From positions 3,471,608 through 3,535,607 of the forward strand of contig CM064552.1 of the NCBI GenBank assembly GCA_032716605.1: a stretch of 64,000 nt of DNA, read 5' to 3'. Position 1 is the stretch's first letter; every line of letters begins with the position of its first letter. Both the position numbers and the translations under genes were made by a program. The notes beneath the pieces were generated by a model. The model was given only the letters and a program-made list of their open reading frames with translations, searched no databases and had not been told where the DNA came from. The DNA comes from Paralithodes platypus. Taxonomy: Eukaryota; Arthropoda; Malacostraca; Decapoda; Lithodidae. Shown piece after piece: positions 11,045 to 21,615 of this stretch.

Positions 11045-11400
11045 TGACGATAGTGCGTTGTTATGTGTGCGATTAGTTTGCTTGGGAACCAGATCAACTT
11101 GTTCATGTAGTAATGTACTGTACACCCTATGTGGTGGATTGTGTTCTTTTATTTCAAAAATTTATTTTATTAAGCGTTATTTCCACATAGCGATTTTGAT
11201 TAGTTCCTTTGCGTTTATCTTGTGTCATCCCAGTTTTGGTTTGTTTATTTTGCAAGTTTTACAATTTAATTATAGCTTCCACATAGCGATTTTGATTAGT
11301 TATAAGAACATAAGAACATAACATAGTTCTTTTGTCTTTATCTTGTGTCGTCCCTGTTTTGGTTTGTTTATTTTGCAATTTTTACATTATAATAGATAGA
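11045..11400 (+). repeat. R3 repeat, first copies (marker CATAGCGATTTTGATTAG)
   Basis: A fuller copy runs TGACGATAGTGCGTTG...TGTACACCCTATGTGGTGGA...AAGCGTTATTTCCACATAGC...CCCAGTTTTGGTTTG...GCAAGTTTTACA, and a second partial copy follows. Between them stands an 8-bp repeat ATAAGAAC, the complement of the CR1-type 3' unit. R3 recurs more than fifteen times in the window and always ends near GCAAGTTTTACATT. It behaves like the 3' part of a retroposon, but no coding part is visible. Confidence 0.75.
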
Positions 11401-12029
11401 TAGAAAGCAAATGATATAATTTATCTATTGCCAGATGCCAAGATCACCAAAGGGGTGACCATAAATGAATCGCCTCATGCATTTTTTTCCCCTGTCAGCT
11501 GACGTCCCTCCTCCCATCCAACACTGCTTTCACTCATATACCTCTCAACTGAATCCTTCCACCTCGCTCTCGGTCTGCCTCTCCCTCACTGTCCTTCCAC
11601 CTCACGCTTGTACACTCTCTTAGTCATTCTCTCTCTCTCGTTTCCCATACGTTCCACATGACGGGACCATCTCAAGGTGTTCCTTTTCACACTTTCCAGC
11701 ACATCTACCTCCACACCACACCTCCTTGTTACTTCCTCATTCGTCTGTCTATCCCTCCATGTAACTCCGCACGTACTTCTTAAGTAACTCATTTCCATCG
11801 CTCTCACTCTTGGTCTGAGTCTCTTCTCGAACGTCCATGCTTCGCTTCCGTAAGTCAGTGTCGGGAATACCACACAGTCATGCAAGGACTTCTTCACTTC
11901 CATACTGACCACCCTATTTCTTGTTACTGCTTTCAACGTTCCTACAACCCTCTTCCCCTGTTGCAATGCTTCCCGCACTTCTTCCTCCATACTCGCATCT
12001 TTACTCGACACACTTAAATGCGCTGACAT
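11400..12029 (-). pseudogene. RTE-like LINE C-terminus and 3' UTR
   Basis: A 147-residue minus-strand frame (11586-12029) carries TYGSEAWTFEKR, LRSTCGVTWRDRQTNEEV and LRWSRHVERMGNERERM, the C-terminal region seen after the RT domain in RTE-type LINEs. The RT domain itself is missing, so this is a 5'-truncated copy. The 3' part (about 11400-11585) is repeated at 47520-47690 on the same strand, which supports it as the element's 3' UTR. Related C-termini occur at 30395-30612 (minus) and 43445-43612 (plus). Confidence 0.8.
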
Positions 12030-12039
12030 TCTTCATAAC

Positions 12040-12180
12040 GTGACCATTGAACCTACCTACCTACCTACCATTTTTTTTTTAACCTACCATTGAACCATTA
12101 TGAACCTACCTACCATTGAACCTAGCGTATGAAAAGAGGCTACAATAGGCTAGGATAGGCTAGGCTAGATATTTACGTTG
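12040..12180. repeat. (CCTA)n/TACC-rich and TAGGC-rich simple sequence
   Basis: Short CTACCTACC repeats, a poly-T tract and GGCTAGGATAGGC repeats sit between two LINE remnants. Confidence 0.7.
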
Positions 12181-12239
12181 TGATAACTAACAAAGTACAA
12201 TTGTTAAGAGCAAACCTGGTGGTCCCTCGGATATCCACC

Positions 12240-14493
12240 CCCGGCAGGGTTGGGTCATTGACACAGGGCCCTCCCGGTCGTCATCATGCGACTGTGTCAA
12301 GAGCATTGCAACGTCCCAAAGCTGCTCGTCGGTGCAGCTTTTTCTTTAGTAATATAAGGGGACTTCACTCTAACATCAATTCTGTACACCAATTTCTTCA
12401 AGCAGAATCCCCTACTCTCCTTTTTCTTTGACAGAGACTCAAGTAACATCCACATCTGACACGTCTAGATTTAATTTTCCAGGTTATCAACTGCTCCAAA
12501 ATTTCAGACCTAAAGGAGGTGTATGTTGCTTCGCAAAACCTGAAATTGCCCTGGAGGAGGTTACTAGTTTCAATTGTCCCTATTTTGATTATTCTATATA
12601 CAAATTCATTTCTGCTGGTAAATTTAAATACATATGTTGCATCTACCGTTCCCCAAATACTCCTCCAGAGCAGTCTTTTTGATTCTCTGTCCTCAACTTA
12701 AATGCTTCTTCTGAAATCACTGTGTTGGGTGATTTTAATGTCCATAATGTTGAATGGCTCACTCATTCAGCCAGGACTGATGATGCTGGTCTTGAATGTG
12801 AGCTATTTGCAGACTCATTTAATCTCACTCAACTAGTCAACCAACCCACCCGTGTACCAGATAATCCTAATCATAATTCCCACCTACTGGACTTATTTTT
12901 AACAATCAATTCAGAAAATTATGATGTTACAGTGAGGTCCCCGCTTGGATCTTCTGATCACTGTCTGATACAGGCCACCTGTCTTATCACCTACCACACC
13001 TTCCCACTCTGAACCTGTTTTGGTGACTAAATGGCATTACGATAGGGCAGACTGGGAGGGTCTTCAAGGTTTCTTTATTGATATTCCCTGGACCTCTTTC
13101 TTTTCTAATGATGCACACTCCACCTTGAGCCACATACAAGATTTTGTAAAAATTGGAATGGAAACTGTTATTCCTCATCAAAAGTACAGTAAAAGATCTA
13201 ATTCACCTAAATGGTTTGACCATAATTGTGCTAGAGTAACTGAACAAAAAGCAATAGCCTACAATGCATACACAAGATCAAAAACACATGAAGCCTTTAA
13301 TTACTTTAGAAACATCAGAAATCATGCCAAAACTGTATTAAACCTAACTAAATCAAACTTTATCCACAAGCAGGCAAATAAACTTCTAAATAATCCAAAT
13401 GATAACAAAATATTTTGGTCTACTGTACTCTTAACTCATTCAAATCCAACTTCACTACTGCTTCATCCATTCCACCATTAAAATCTCCGACTGGCAATCT
13501 TGTAAGTGACCCACGCACGAGGTAAAGCTAACCTTCTTGCGGATATTTACTCCACCAACTCAACCTTAGATGAAATAAATCAAGATGTCCCTGTACTTAA
13601 TTTTAATTCGCCTGAGATTCCCTCACATAAGATCCACACCAGACATGTCAAAACTATTTTGCAGAATCTCTCAGTAGATAAGGCTCCTGGTCCAGATGAA
13701 ATTCCTCCAATAGTACTTAAGAATTGCTCCTTGGTGCTCGCTCCTGTATTGGCAAAAAATGTCCGTCTGTGTACTCATACCTCATGCTTCCCAGTACCCT
13801 GGAAAGAAGCAAACATCCATCCAGTTCCTAAAAAAGGTGCCTCTTCAGATCCATCAAACTACAGACCAATAGCTATAACTTCCACTCTTGGTAAAGTCTT
13901 TGAAATTATATTAAATAATCACATAATTAAGCATCTTGAGAATAATAAATTAATAAGTGATAGACAATATGGTTTTAGACGATGTCGATCAACTGCAGAC
14001 ATTCTTTGCCTTCTTACGCATCAAATCAACCAAGCTACAGACCAACATGGTGAAACACATACAATAGCACTGGATATATCAATGGCATGTGATAGTCTGG
14101 CATCAATCCTTATTGTCAAAGATGTCACACTACGGCCTTGCATCATTAGTTCCACTAATTTCTTCTTTTCTTCATAACAGAACAATATGTGTAATGGTAG
14201 ATGGCCTTTATTCTCAATTTCACTCAATAAATGCTGGTGTTCCCCAGGGATCAGTTTTGGCCCCAACTCTGTTCCTCATTCATGTCAATGATCTCATATC
14301 TACCACTCTTAATACATTCCTACGCAGATGACTCCACACTCCACAGTTCCTTCACATTTACCAATTCTTTCACCCAACCCGATCTTATAAATTCAAAAAT
14401 AAACGCTGCAATTTCTCTGAACCAGGACCTTTCTAGAATTAATGAATGGGGACTAAAGAATCTAGTTTCCTTTAATGCACAGAAAACCAAGTA
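12240..14493 (+). pseudogene. LINE D: decayed endonuclease-reverse transcriptase
   Basis: Domains in order: an apurinic-type endonuclease (FSNIRGLHSNINSVHQFL, TETQV, PKGGVCCF, CIYRSPN, VLGDFNVHN, LDLFLT, GSSDHCLI), then RT (VDKAPGPDEIPPIVLKN, PSNYRPIAITS, QYGFRRCRSTADIL, ALDISMACDS, GVPQGSVLAPTLFLIHVNDL, YADDSTLHSS). The frame is broken by shifts near 12428, 13015, 14090 and 14320 and by stops at 12680-12682 and 13479-13481. The usual AFD of RT reads ACD. The sequence ends at the target TA of the pogo-type element at 14494. The missing C-terminus may be the fragment at 21616-22322. The number of lesions indicates an old insertion. Confidence 0.85.
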
Positions 14494-14759
14494 CAGTAAA
14501 AGTCCTTTAATCCGACGACCGATGATTCGAATCTCCCAATAGTCCGAATTTTTCAATTTGAGGCCAAATCCGAATTCACCCATGGTCCGAATTTCAAGAA
14601 GTCCCAAAGTCCCCTTTTTGAGGCATTAGTCCACTCAAATGACACATAATGGAGGACACACATATCATATGTTCATGAATTCACTTTAAAAGTTTACCAT
14701 TGTCATTGTAGCCTATTACCTACTTCAAAACATTCAGATTAATGGTCAAAGGAAGCTAC

Positions 14760-17580
14760 TTGTTAGCTAATAAGGCCAAAGCTTCAATAATTGCAATCAC
14801 AGAAACCTGGCTGGATTCAAGTATAAACGATGGTGAAATAAACATTCAAGGTTTCAATATGGTTAGGAATGATCGCAATAGGCATGGGGGAGGAGTATGT
14901 CTGTATGTAAAAAACAACCTCACACACACAACCAGGACCGACCTCCATGTAGAAAATCACGAAGCTCTGTGGATCGATCTACACCTGCCGAGGACAAGAC
15001 CCATCACAATTGGGGTATGCTATAGGCCACCAGACGACACACAATTCTTGACCAAATTTGAACGAACGTTGTCATCGCTAGACCCTCGGAATGAATCCAT
15101 CATACTAGGGGATTTTAACCTGTGTTACAAACAACGAAATGATAGGCTTGTACGAGAATATAGGCATATACTGACAATGCACAATCACAAACAACTCATC
15201 ACAACCCCCACACGTATCTCTGAGAACACTGCCACAATAATAGACCACATAAACTGTAACAGAGAGGACAAAATATCCCAATCAGGGGTTATACAGACTG
15301 GGATAAGTGATCACTTCGTCACATATTGCACAAGAAAAACCACAAAAATTACCCTAGAGAATCACAAGATTATCAAAACAAGATCACTCAGAAACTACAA
15401 TAAAGAAACATTTCTGGACATTTTATGGAATACAGACTGGTCTCCAGTGTTTGGAAGTACAAACGTTAATGATGCATGGGTTGGCTTCAGAACCATCATC
15501 ACAAACATTCTAGACGAAATAGCTCCTCTGCAAGACATACGAATTAAAGCAAGGTCAGACCCATGGATCAACAATGACATACTACACCATCTGGAACACA
15601 GAGACAATCTGTTAAAAAGGCTAGCGAAACATAGACAGGATCAAGGTCTGAAACATGAGTTCAACAGGGCCAGGAATAAACTAAGTAGGAAAATAAAATC
15701 ATCGAAAACTAATTATTTTCACAATAAGGCAGAGGAATATCAGAATAACCCAAAGAAACTATGGAGGCACCTAAAAACAACAGGTTACAGCAACAAGACA
15801 AGGGATTCGTCTAACACTAATATTGCTCTCACCATTAATGATCAGATTTGCCACGATAAACGACTAATTTCAACCTACTTCAACTCCTTCACCTCCATAG
15901 CAAACACACTTGCACAGAACCTACCTCAACCTCTCAATAAATACACGACAACAACGGCCACCTTTCGAAATTTCTACAGAGATAAAGACATACACCCAAA
16001 CACATTTGGATTGCAAAATGTTACACCAAAATACACTTTTGACGAACTGTCTAACCTAAATGTACATAAAAGCACAGGACCAGACAAAATTCCTGCCAAA
16101 TTTCTACGAGATGGAGCCATTGGTATAGCAGGCCCCCTAACCCACATCATCAACTTGTCAATTAACACCAACACTGTACCTGCTGAACTGAAGGAAGCTA
16201 TTGTAACCCCTCTATTCAAGAAAGGAAATAAACTAGAAGTTGGTAACTACAGACCAGTTAGCATATTATGTATTGTATCTAAAATCCTTGAAAGAGCGGT
16301 ATACACCCAAATTGAACACTACCTCAAACAAAATGATCTATTCTATAAGTTTCAATCAGGTTTCAGATGCATGTACTCGACAGACTCCTGTCCCATCCAC
16401 TTAACGGATCACATTCGTAAAGAAATGTCTAAAGGTAACTACACCGGTATGGTTCTTCTTGATCTACAACAAGCGTTTGACACAGTAGACAATGATATCC
16501 TATGTAATAAACTACAAGCAATGGGCATAGGATGTGTGAACTGGTTTAAATCTTATCTTAGTGGTAGAACCCAAAGAGTCAAAATTGACGATAATATATC
16601 TGATCCTATGCCAATTAACTGTGGGGTCCCGCAGGGAAGCATCCTTGGTCCCTTACTCTTTCTCTGTTATGTGAACGACATGGAACTGAGCGTCTCATGT
16701 AAATTATTACTGTATGCAGACGACAGCGTGCTCCTGGTTTCAGGAAAAGACCCAATAAGTATTGCCGCTTCACTTTCCAAAGAACTAGAATCATGTAGTG
16801 AATGGCTAGTGGACAATAGACTATCTCTTCACCTGGGCAAGACGGAAGCCATCTTATGTGGAACAAAACGCAAACTGATAGACATTGTGGGCTTCTCGGT
16901 CAACTGTAATGATATTCCTATAACAACAGTGTCACAAGTTAAATATCTCGGACTAAAACTGGACGCGAGTTTGTCAGGTGAAACAATTTTGGAATCTATC
17001 CTGAGTAAGTGTAGAGCACGTATAAAATACCTGTATAGACAGGTGGGATGCTTGCCCGCGGCGACCAAAAAGACCCTCTGCCAAGCGCTTGTTCAATGTC
17101 ATTTTGACTATTCTGTGTCATCCTGGTACTCTGCATCATCTAAATCAGCACAGCACAAACTTCAGGTCACTCAAAATAAAATGGTTAGGTTCATGCTGAA
17201 CCTAGGACCCAGATCACATGTTGGCCAGGAACAACTTCAGTCACTAGGTATGCTCAATGTCGCTGACAGGGCCAAACAAATCAGGCTCACTAATGCCTTC
17301 AAAATTTTCTATGACAGAGCTCCAGAGTACCTAAAGAATGATTTTGTTAAAGCAAATGAGAGGAGTGGACATAATACAAGAAACAGGATGTTTAATTTTA
17401 AGGTCCCGAGAATCGAAGGACAGGGTAAGCAAACATTCTTCTTCACCGCCATCAAAGACTGGAACGACCTACCTCAGTCTCCGTGAAAAGAGAACACTGT
17501 ATTCCTTCAGACGTAGCCTGAAGGAACACCTGAACCGGACAGCTGCGAGAAGGGAGCACCAAGCTTATGTCTACTACTAA
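14760..17580 (+). CDS. LINE E ORF2: endonuclease-reverse transcriptase
   Basis: An open frame of about 908 LINE-derived codons to 17486. The ATG available upstream (14742) belongs to the pogo host sequence, so this frame is a chimera and not an authentic start. Endonuclease motifs: AITETWLD, GGGVCLYVK, IGVCYRPP, ILGDFN, IDHINC, GISDHF; the first strands of the fold are missing. RT motifs: STGPDKIPAKFL, NYRPVSIL, FQSGFR, LLDLQQAFDTVDNDIL, YLSGRTQRV, CGVPQGSILGPLLFLCYVND, LLLYADDSVLL, so the catalytic aspartates are intact. The C-terminus reaches KDWNDLP, then a single shift near 17478 moves to a second frame ending LNRTAARREHQAYVYY (17580). One lesion in about 2.8 kb makes it the youngest LINE here. 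It could not be active because it lacks ORF1 and the start of the endonuclease. Confidence 0.85.
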
Positions 17581-17896
17581 ATGCGACATAAGAGATAGAC
17601 AAACCAAACTGAAATGATTACTGATTACAGATTACTGATATTTACTATAGGATGTAAGGTATCTTAAAATAACCCCCTAGAAATACTTTCTCTAAAGTAT
17701 CTATTTCTTTATCCTCCCCATTTTCCCCAGCTAACCTAATCCCACAAGGACCCCAATGGAAATACGCCTAACGGGCGCCTTATTGGGCTATCCTTAGTTG
17801 GAATTATGCAAGGCTGGTACATGTCATATTTGTAACAAACTATGTGGTACCAACTCTGTAAATTGCTAACTGAATAAATATTATTATTATTATTAT
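14761..17896 (+). mobile_element. LINE E: nearly intact CR1/L2-like LINE, 5'-truncated
   Basis: Inserted into the pogo element between AAGCTACT and GATATAAACG, with a 4-bp duplication TACT (14757-14760 and 17897-17900). It begins inside the endonuclease domain and ends in a 3' UTR with an (ATT)n tail, typical of target-primed reverse transcription. Part of its 3' UTR recurs in reverse at 34884-35000. Confidence 0.9.
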
Positions 17897-17900
17897 TACT

Positions 17901-18335
17901 GATATAAACGTAAACACCACATCGTCTGCTAGACAGTTTGTTTTGCTCTTGAACGCATCCTTGGGACGCTCCGATGCGCTACTGGCTTGCACCGCATTTT
18001 CTGCAAGCGCATTCAGTCTTGAGCTTGAAAACGCACCTTTCTTGATCTTGAAAACGCACCTTTGGACGTTCCGATACGCTACTATTTATAGTTCAGTGGT
18101 CGGAGCATCCCAAGGGTGCTTTCAAGACAACAAGACTAGGGTGCTTTCAATACAATATAATATAACAGAGCACGCAACAAAAGGAAAATTACAAGAACCT
18201 CTCAGGGAAGTGCCGTTGTTAAGGCATTACTTCCCGAACCACATCTGATCTTCAAGAGCAAGACAAATCGCTAGTAGACGGAAGAAGAAGGAGAAGACGA
18301 TGCGGACATAATTATGGTGTACGTTTATATCAGCA
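17901..18335. mobile_element. Middle segment of pogo copy 1
   Basis: Homologous in reverse to 49430-49870. Contains GCGTTTTCAAG-type repeats shared with the intact copy and short frames that I consider non-coding. Confidence 0.8.
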
Positions 18336-18474
18336 GATTCCTTGGTCAATATACAGGAGGCGCTACAATATAGGTAGCAAAATTAGGGTAACCAAAAAAT
18401 CTTGGGTTTTTTATTATTTTCTTGGATTTTTTTTTTTTTTTTTTTTTATTAGGTCCTAACCTAACCAAAAAACC

Positions 18475-18548
18475 TAACCTAACCTAACCTAAATGTATTT
18501 GGGGGCTATTAGGTTAGGTTAGGTTAGGTTTTTTGGTTAGGTTAATGA
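18475..18548. repeat. CCTAA/TTAGG pentamer hairpin
   Basis: AACCTAACCTAACC on the left and GGTTAGGTTAGG on the right, each with a CCAAAAAACC/GGTTTTTTGG extension, form a near-perfect hairpin of telomere-type pentamers. Confidence 0.85.
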
Positions 18549-18592
18549 CCAAAACAAGAAATCCCAAGAAAATAAATGAAAAATCCCAAGAT

Positions 18593-18617
18593 TTCCCCCC
18601 CCCCCCCCCCCCCCCCG
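18593..18617. repeat. Poly-C tract
   Basis: About 24 consecutive C followed by GGGG. Length is unreliable in assemblies. Confidence 0.9.
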
Positions 18618-18849
18618 GGGATAAAAAGTAGCCTAGGCCTATATAGAAATGAAGGGTAAATTTCTATAATTGCACCAATAAGAGCTAAAAAAAAAAATAT
18701 TGTATTTAGCCTAACAGGAAGGTACAACGAGGTAAGTTATGTGGAATAGGCCTAGGTGGCAATATGCGGAAATGGATTATAAGGGCATTCCGCCCCCCTC
18801 TGACAAAAGTCTATCAATCTAGATGTGACACGGATTTACAATGTTTCAG

Positions 18850-18944
18850 AGAGACATTAGCCTAACCTAACCACCATACCTAACCTAACCTAGTATTATG
18901 GATGGGGGCTGCCGCCCCCACACCCGCGCTGGTTGGGTAAAACG
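18850..18944 (+). repeat. TAACC/GGGGGCTGCC repeat, copy 1
   Basis: Conserved block of about 90 bp: ACATTAGCCTAACCTAAC, then CTAACCTAGTATTATGG, the hairpin GGGGGCTGCCGCCCCC, CACCC and GCTGGTTGGGTA. Other copies: 20204-20290, 21133-21217, 31757-31833, 31876-31963. Confidence 0.8.
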
Positions 18945-19501
18945 GTAGAAATCCAGTTGGGGTGGAGTGAATAACCGTAGATTTTCGTAAGGGGGTAAGA
19001 CGGGGGCAGAATGCCCTTATAATCCATTTCCGCATATTGCCACCTTTATCACAGCACTTACCTCGTCGTACCTTCCTGTTAAATACAATAATAATTTGTT
19101 TAGCTCGTATAGGTGCAATTATAGAATAATACCAAATGAAGCATATGATGATAGGAACCCAAACCTACCATTAGAATTTTGCTACCTATATTGTAGAGCC
19201 TCCTGTATATTGACCGATTCCTTTGACCATTAATCTGAATGTTTTGAAGTAGGCCTAGGGGCTAGGTAATAGGCTACAATGACAATGGTAAACTTTTGAA
19301 GTGATTTCATGAACATATGATATGTGTGTGTGCACCATTGTGTCATTTGGGTGGCCTAATGCCTCGATGTTTTCGTCATACACAGGTTCATAGGGGTAAA
19401 GTCCGATAATCCGAACGAGGGCCGGTCGCTGCCCTTCGGATTAACGGAAGTTTACTGTACATTCTGTACATACTGTGTAACTGTACATACTGTACATTTA
19501 C

Positions 19502-19655
19502 TGTAAGATGATCCTCAGGGTATTAGAGTGTTGAGCCTATAATTGGGCTTTGTAATTGGGGTTGTGTGGGACAGGGATCTGCCTTGCTTAGGCCAATCGG
19601 CTTTCTGCAGACTCCCATTTTCTTATGTTCTTATGTTCTTATTCAATTTTCGGAA
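19502..19655 (+). mobile_element. CR1-like LINE 3' end with TTATGTTC repeats
   Basis: Contains TATAATTGGGCTTTGTAATT, GGGATCTGCCTTGC, CCAATCGGCTTTCTGCAGAC and ends in two TTATGTTC octamers. Octamer tails are characteristic of CR1 LINEs. The same 3' end occurs at 36340-36960, where it is split by a SINE. Confidence 0.75.
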
Positions 19656-20295
19656 AATATTAAGGAAACCACCCACCAATTATTTTCATTATTTTTTTTT
19701 TTAGTTTTAGTTTATTTGCATCAATATAGCCTATAGTGATTGACATTAGGCTAGTTTCAACCTCCGCAAAAATCGTTTTCCCCTTTATCCAACGATCTTA
19801 AGACACGGCGCCCGATAGTGGGGAGGGCTATGAAGATCGGGGAAAATGTGGGGTTAAAGACATAAAAGGGGATATAATGGCTTTTATGATGAAAGTTGGC
19901 TCGGGTTTTGTTGTTTTTCAACTTGAGAAAACCCCAAAATGAAAAAAAACTTTAAACCCGAGCCAAGTTTTGGCAAAAGTTGGCTCGGATTTTAAGATTT
20001 TTCAGCATCATAAAAGTCAGAAAGTGGCAAAAAAAAGTTGGCTCAGGTTTTCTTGTTTTTCAACTTAAGAAACTCCCAAAATGAAAAACAAAACAAACAG
20101 TCAAGTTTTGGCAAAAGTTGTTGGATGATACATGGGATAGAAAATTAACTTGCCCAGTAAGCTCATTAGCCATTATCCAACAATTAAGCAACATTAAAGA
20201 TTTTAGCCTAACCTACCAACCTTACCTAACCTAACCTAGTATTATGGGTGGGGGCTGCCGCCCCCAGGCCCCCCACACCCCCGCTGGTTAGATAG
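19656..20295. repeat. GGCTCGGGTTTT tandem repeat region ending in the TAACC/GGGGGCTGCC block
   Basis: AGTTGGCTCGGGTTTT-type words recur at about 19896, 19979 and 20037, with complements between them. The preceding GGGGAGGGCTATGAAG and GGGTTAAA words also occur at 31530-31570, 38140-38190 and 38935-38970. The segment ends in a copy of the TAACC/GGGGGCTGCC block (20204-20290). This suggests one larger repeat family. Confidence 0.6.
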
Positions 20296-21130
20296 TACAT
20301 TGGATAGAAAATTAGGTAAATTCCTAGTGTTAATTAAACTGAAAGGCAGGGAGAAAGAGGTCTGCCGAGTCGTGTTGTGTGCCGTCTATGGGGAGGGGAA
20401 CCCTGGACAAATATCGTTACAGGTTCTAGGTTCTGTATCTTCCTTAAAAGAATTTTTCGAGGGTTGACACTTATTTTAACATGGAGTATAGGTTATATTA
20501 CATCCTAAATGAAATTTAAAAAATCTGTGAAAATTCTTGGGTTGTTTATATAATAGAAGTTACTGTGGGACACGTAATATGTTGAAGGGGGAGTTCTGTC
20601 CCCTCTAAACATCTGTCACTTATGTCATCATAATCTGTTGTACTTCATAGGGGGTCCAATTAAGGAGAAAGTTAATTAACAGACAAAATTAGGCCGCAAA
20701 CTACAATAACATAGCGGGGCTCCGTTTATGGGAGACTTTTTACACATCATTTTCAATGTTAATTTTCTCCCTTAATCGATTTTTCCAAATTATCAAACTT
20801 ACATAAAAATGAAGTACAGTTTATAGGGATTCCAACATGCATTTCAAAATTGTCATAAAATTGGTGGGTGGTTTGCTTAATATAGGCCTATACCCAATTT
20901 TCTAACTGACAGAATCTCACTGACTCTCATATATTTTTTAATCATGTAAATATTCGGATTTTTTTTATTTTAATACCACAAATTTTCCCGAGTGTTTTTT
21001 ATAAACAAAATTGGTCATTTGCATCAATATATAGTGTTTGTAATTAATTAGAAATCTCGGGAAAACCTATTTTCCCCATTAGGCCTATCGATCGATGTTG
21101 AGACACGCTCGCTCCCCAATAGTAATTTGA
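20296..21130. other. AT-rich stretch, no gene seen
   Basis: No long frame or recognisable repeat apart from short matches to the family around 19656 and 38000. Confidence 0.5.
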
Positions 21131-21132
21131 AA

Positions 21133-21217
21133 AGACATTAGCCTAACCTAACAACCTTACCTAACCTAACCTAGTATTATGGGTGGGGGCTGCCGCCCCC
21201 ACACCCCCGCTGGTTGA
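21133..21217 (+). repeat. TAACC/GGGGGCTGCC repeat, copy 3
   Basis: Best-preserved copy: ACATTAGCCTAACCTAAC followed by CTAGTATTATGGGTGG, the GGGGGCTGCCGCCCCC hairpin and CACCCCCGCTGGTTG. Confidence 0.8.
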
Positions 21218-21332
21218 GTACTAATCCCTTAATAAAAAATTGGGTGTCGATTATACGAAGGTGAAAAAAAAGGCGATGAAGTCCATGGTGTTTACTCTGC
21301 AATCTTCAGCTTTATTGTAAATTGATAACGGG

Positions 21333-21563
21333 AAAGTACCGTATTGACAACCTTGTTACGAAAATTAAATTTTAGTACCATACTTTTATATTAGGCTTTT
21401 ACGAGGGTTTAACACATTTTCATATGATCTTTAGAGCTATCGATGACTGAAAGTACCGTATTGACAACCTTGTTACGAAAAATAAATTTTAGTACCATAC
21501 TTTTTTATTAGGTTTTGCCGAGGGTTAAAACAAATTTTCTTATGATCTTTAGAGCATATAGAT
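21333..21563. repeat. Two tandem units of 117 bp
   Basis: AAAGTACCGTATTGACAACC starts at 21333 and again at 21450. The units are about 90% alike by eye. Confidence 0.85.
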
Positions 21564-21615
21564 TCAATATTTATCTTCAAATATATCAACAAAATTTGTG
21601 GTATTAAAATAACAT

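Larger units (their letters stand above)
18344..19215. mobile_element. 872-bp foldback element with 8-bp target duplication
   Basis: The TIRs begin GGTCAATATACAGGAGG and stay nearly identical for about 40 bp (18344-18385 against the complement of 19174-19215). The 8-bp direct repeat GATTCCTT flanks it (18336-18343 and 19216-19223). The related intact pogo copy has this octamer once, so it is a true duplication. Inverted homology continues inward (GCAATATGCGGAAATGG and its complement). The middle holds a TTAGG hairpin, a C25 tract and a copy of the TAACC/GGGGGCTGCC repeat. 8-bp duplications are known for hAT, P and Merlin elements; the TIR does not decide between them. Confidence 0.85.
14494..19457. 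mobile_element. pogo/Tigger-type element copy 1, split by two later insertions
   Basis: Left terminus CAGTAAAAGTCC (14494) and right terminus CTTCCGTTAATCCG-complement ending CTG (19457), flanked by TA on both sides (14492-14493 and 19458-19459). It is homologous, in reverse orientation, to the uninterrupted copy at 49182-50130. It is split by LINE E (14761-17896) and by the 872-bp foldback (18344-19215). Removing the inserts and their target duplications leaves about 944 bp, against 949 bp for the intact copy. No transposase frame is present, so it is non-autonomous. Confidence 0.9.

Noticed and set aside
18475..18548. Telomere or interstitial telomere tract
   Set aside because: Only a few pentamers in hairpin form inside a foldback element; no long uniform array.
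18850..21217. Helitron 3' ends (hairpin followed by CTGG)
   Set aside because: Conservation continues beyond CTGG by about seven bases in every copy, there is no matching 5' TC terminus, and no Rep/helicase sequence is present.
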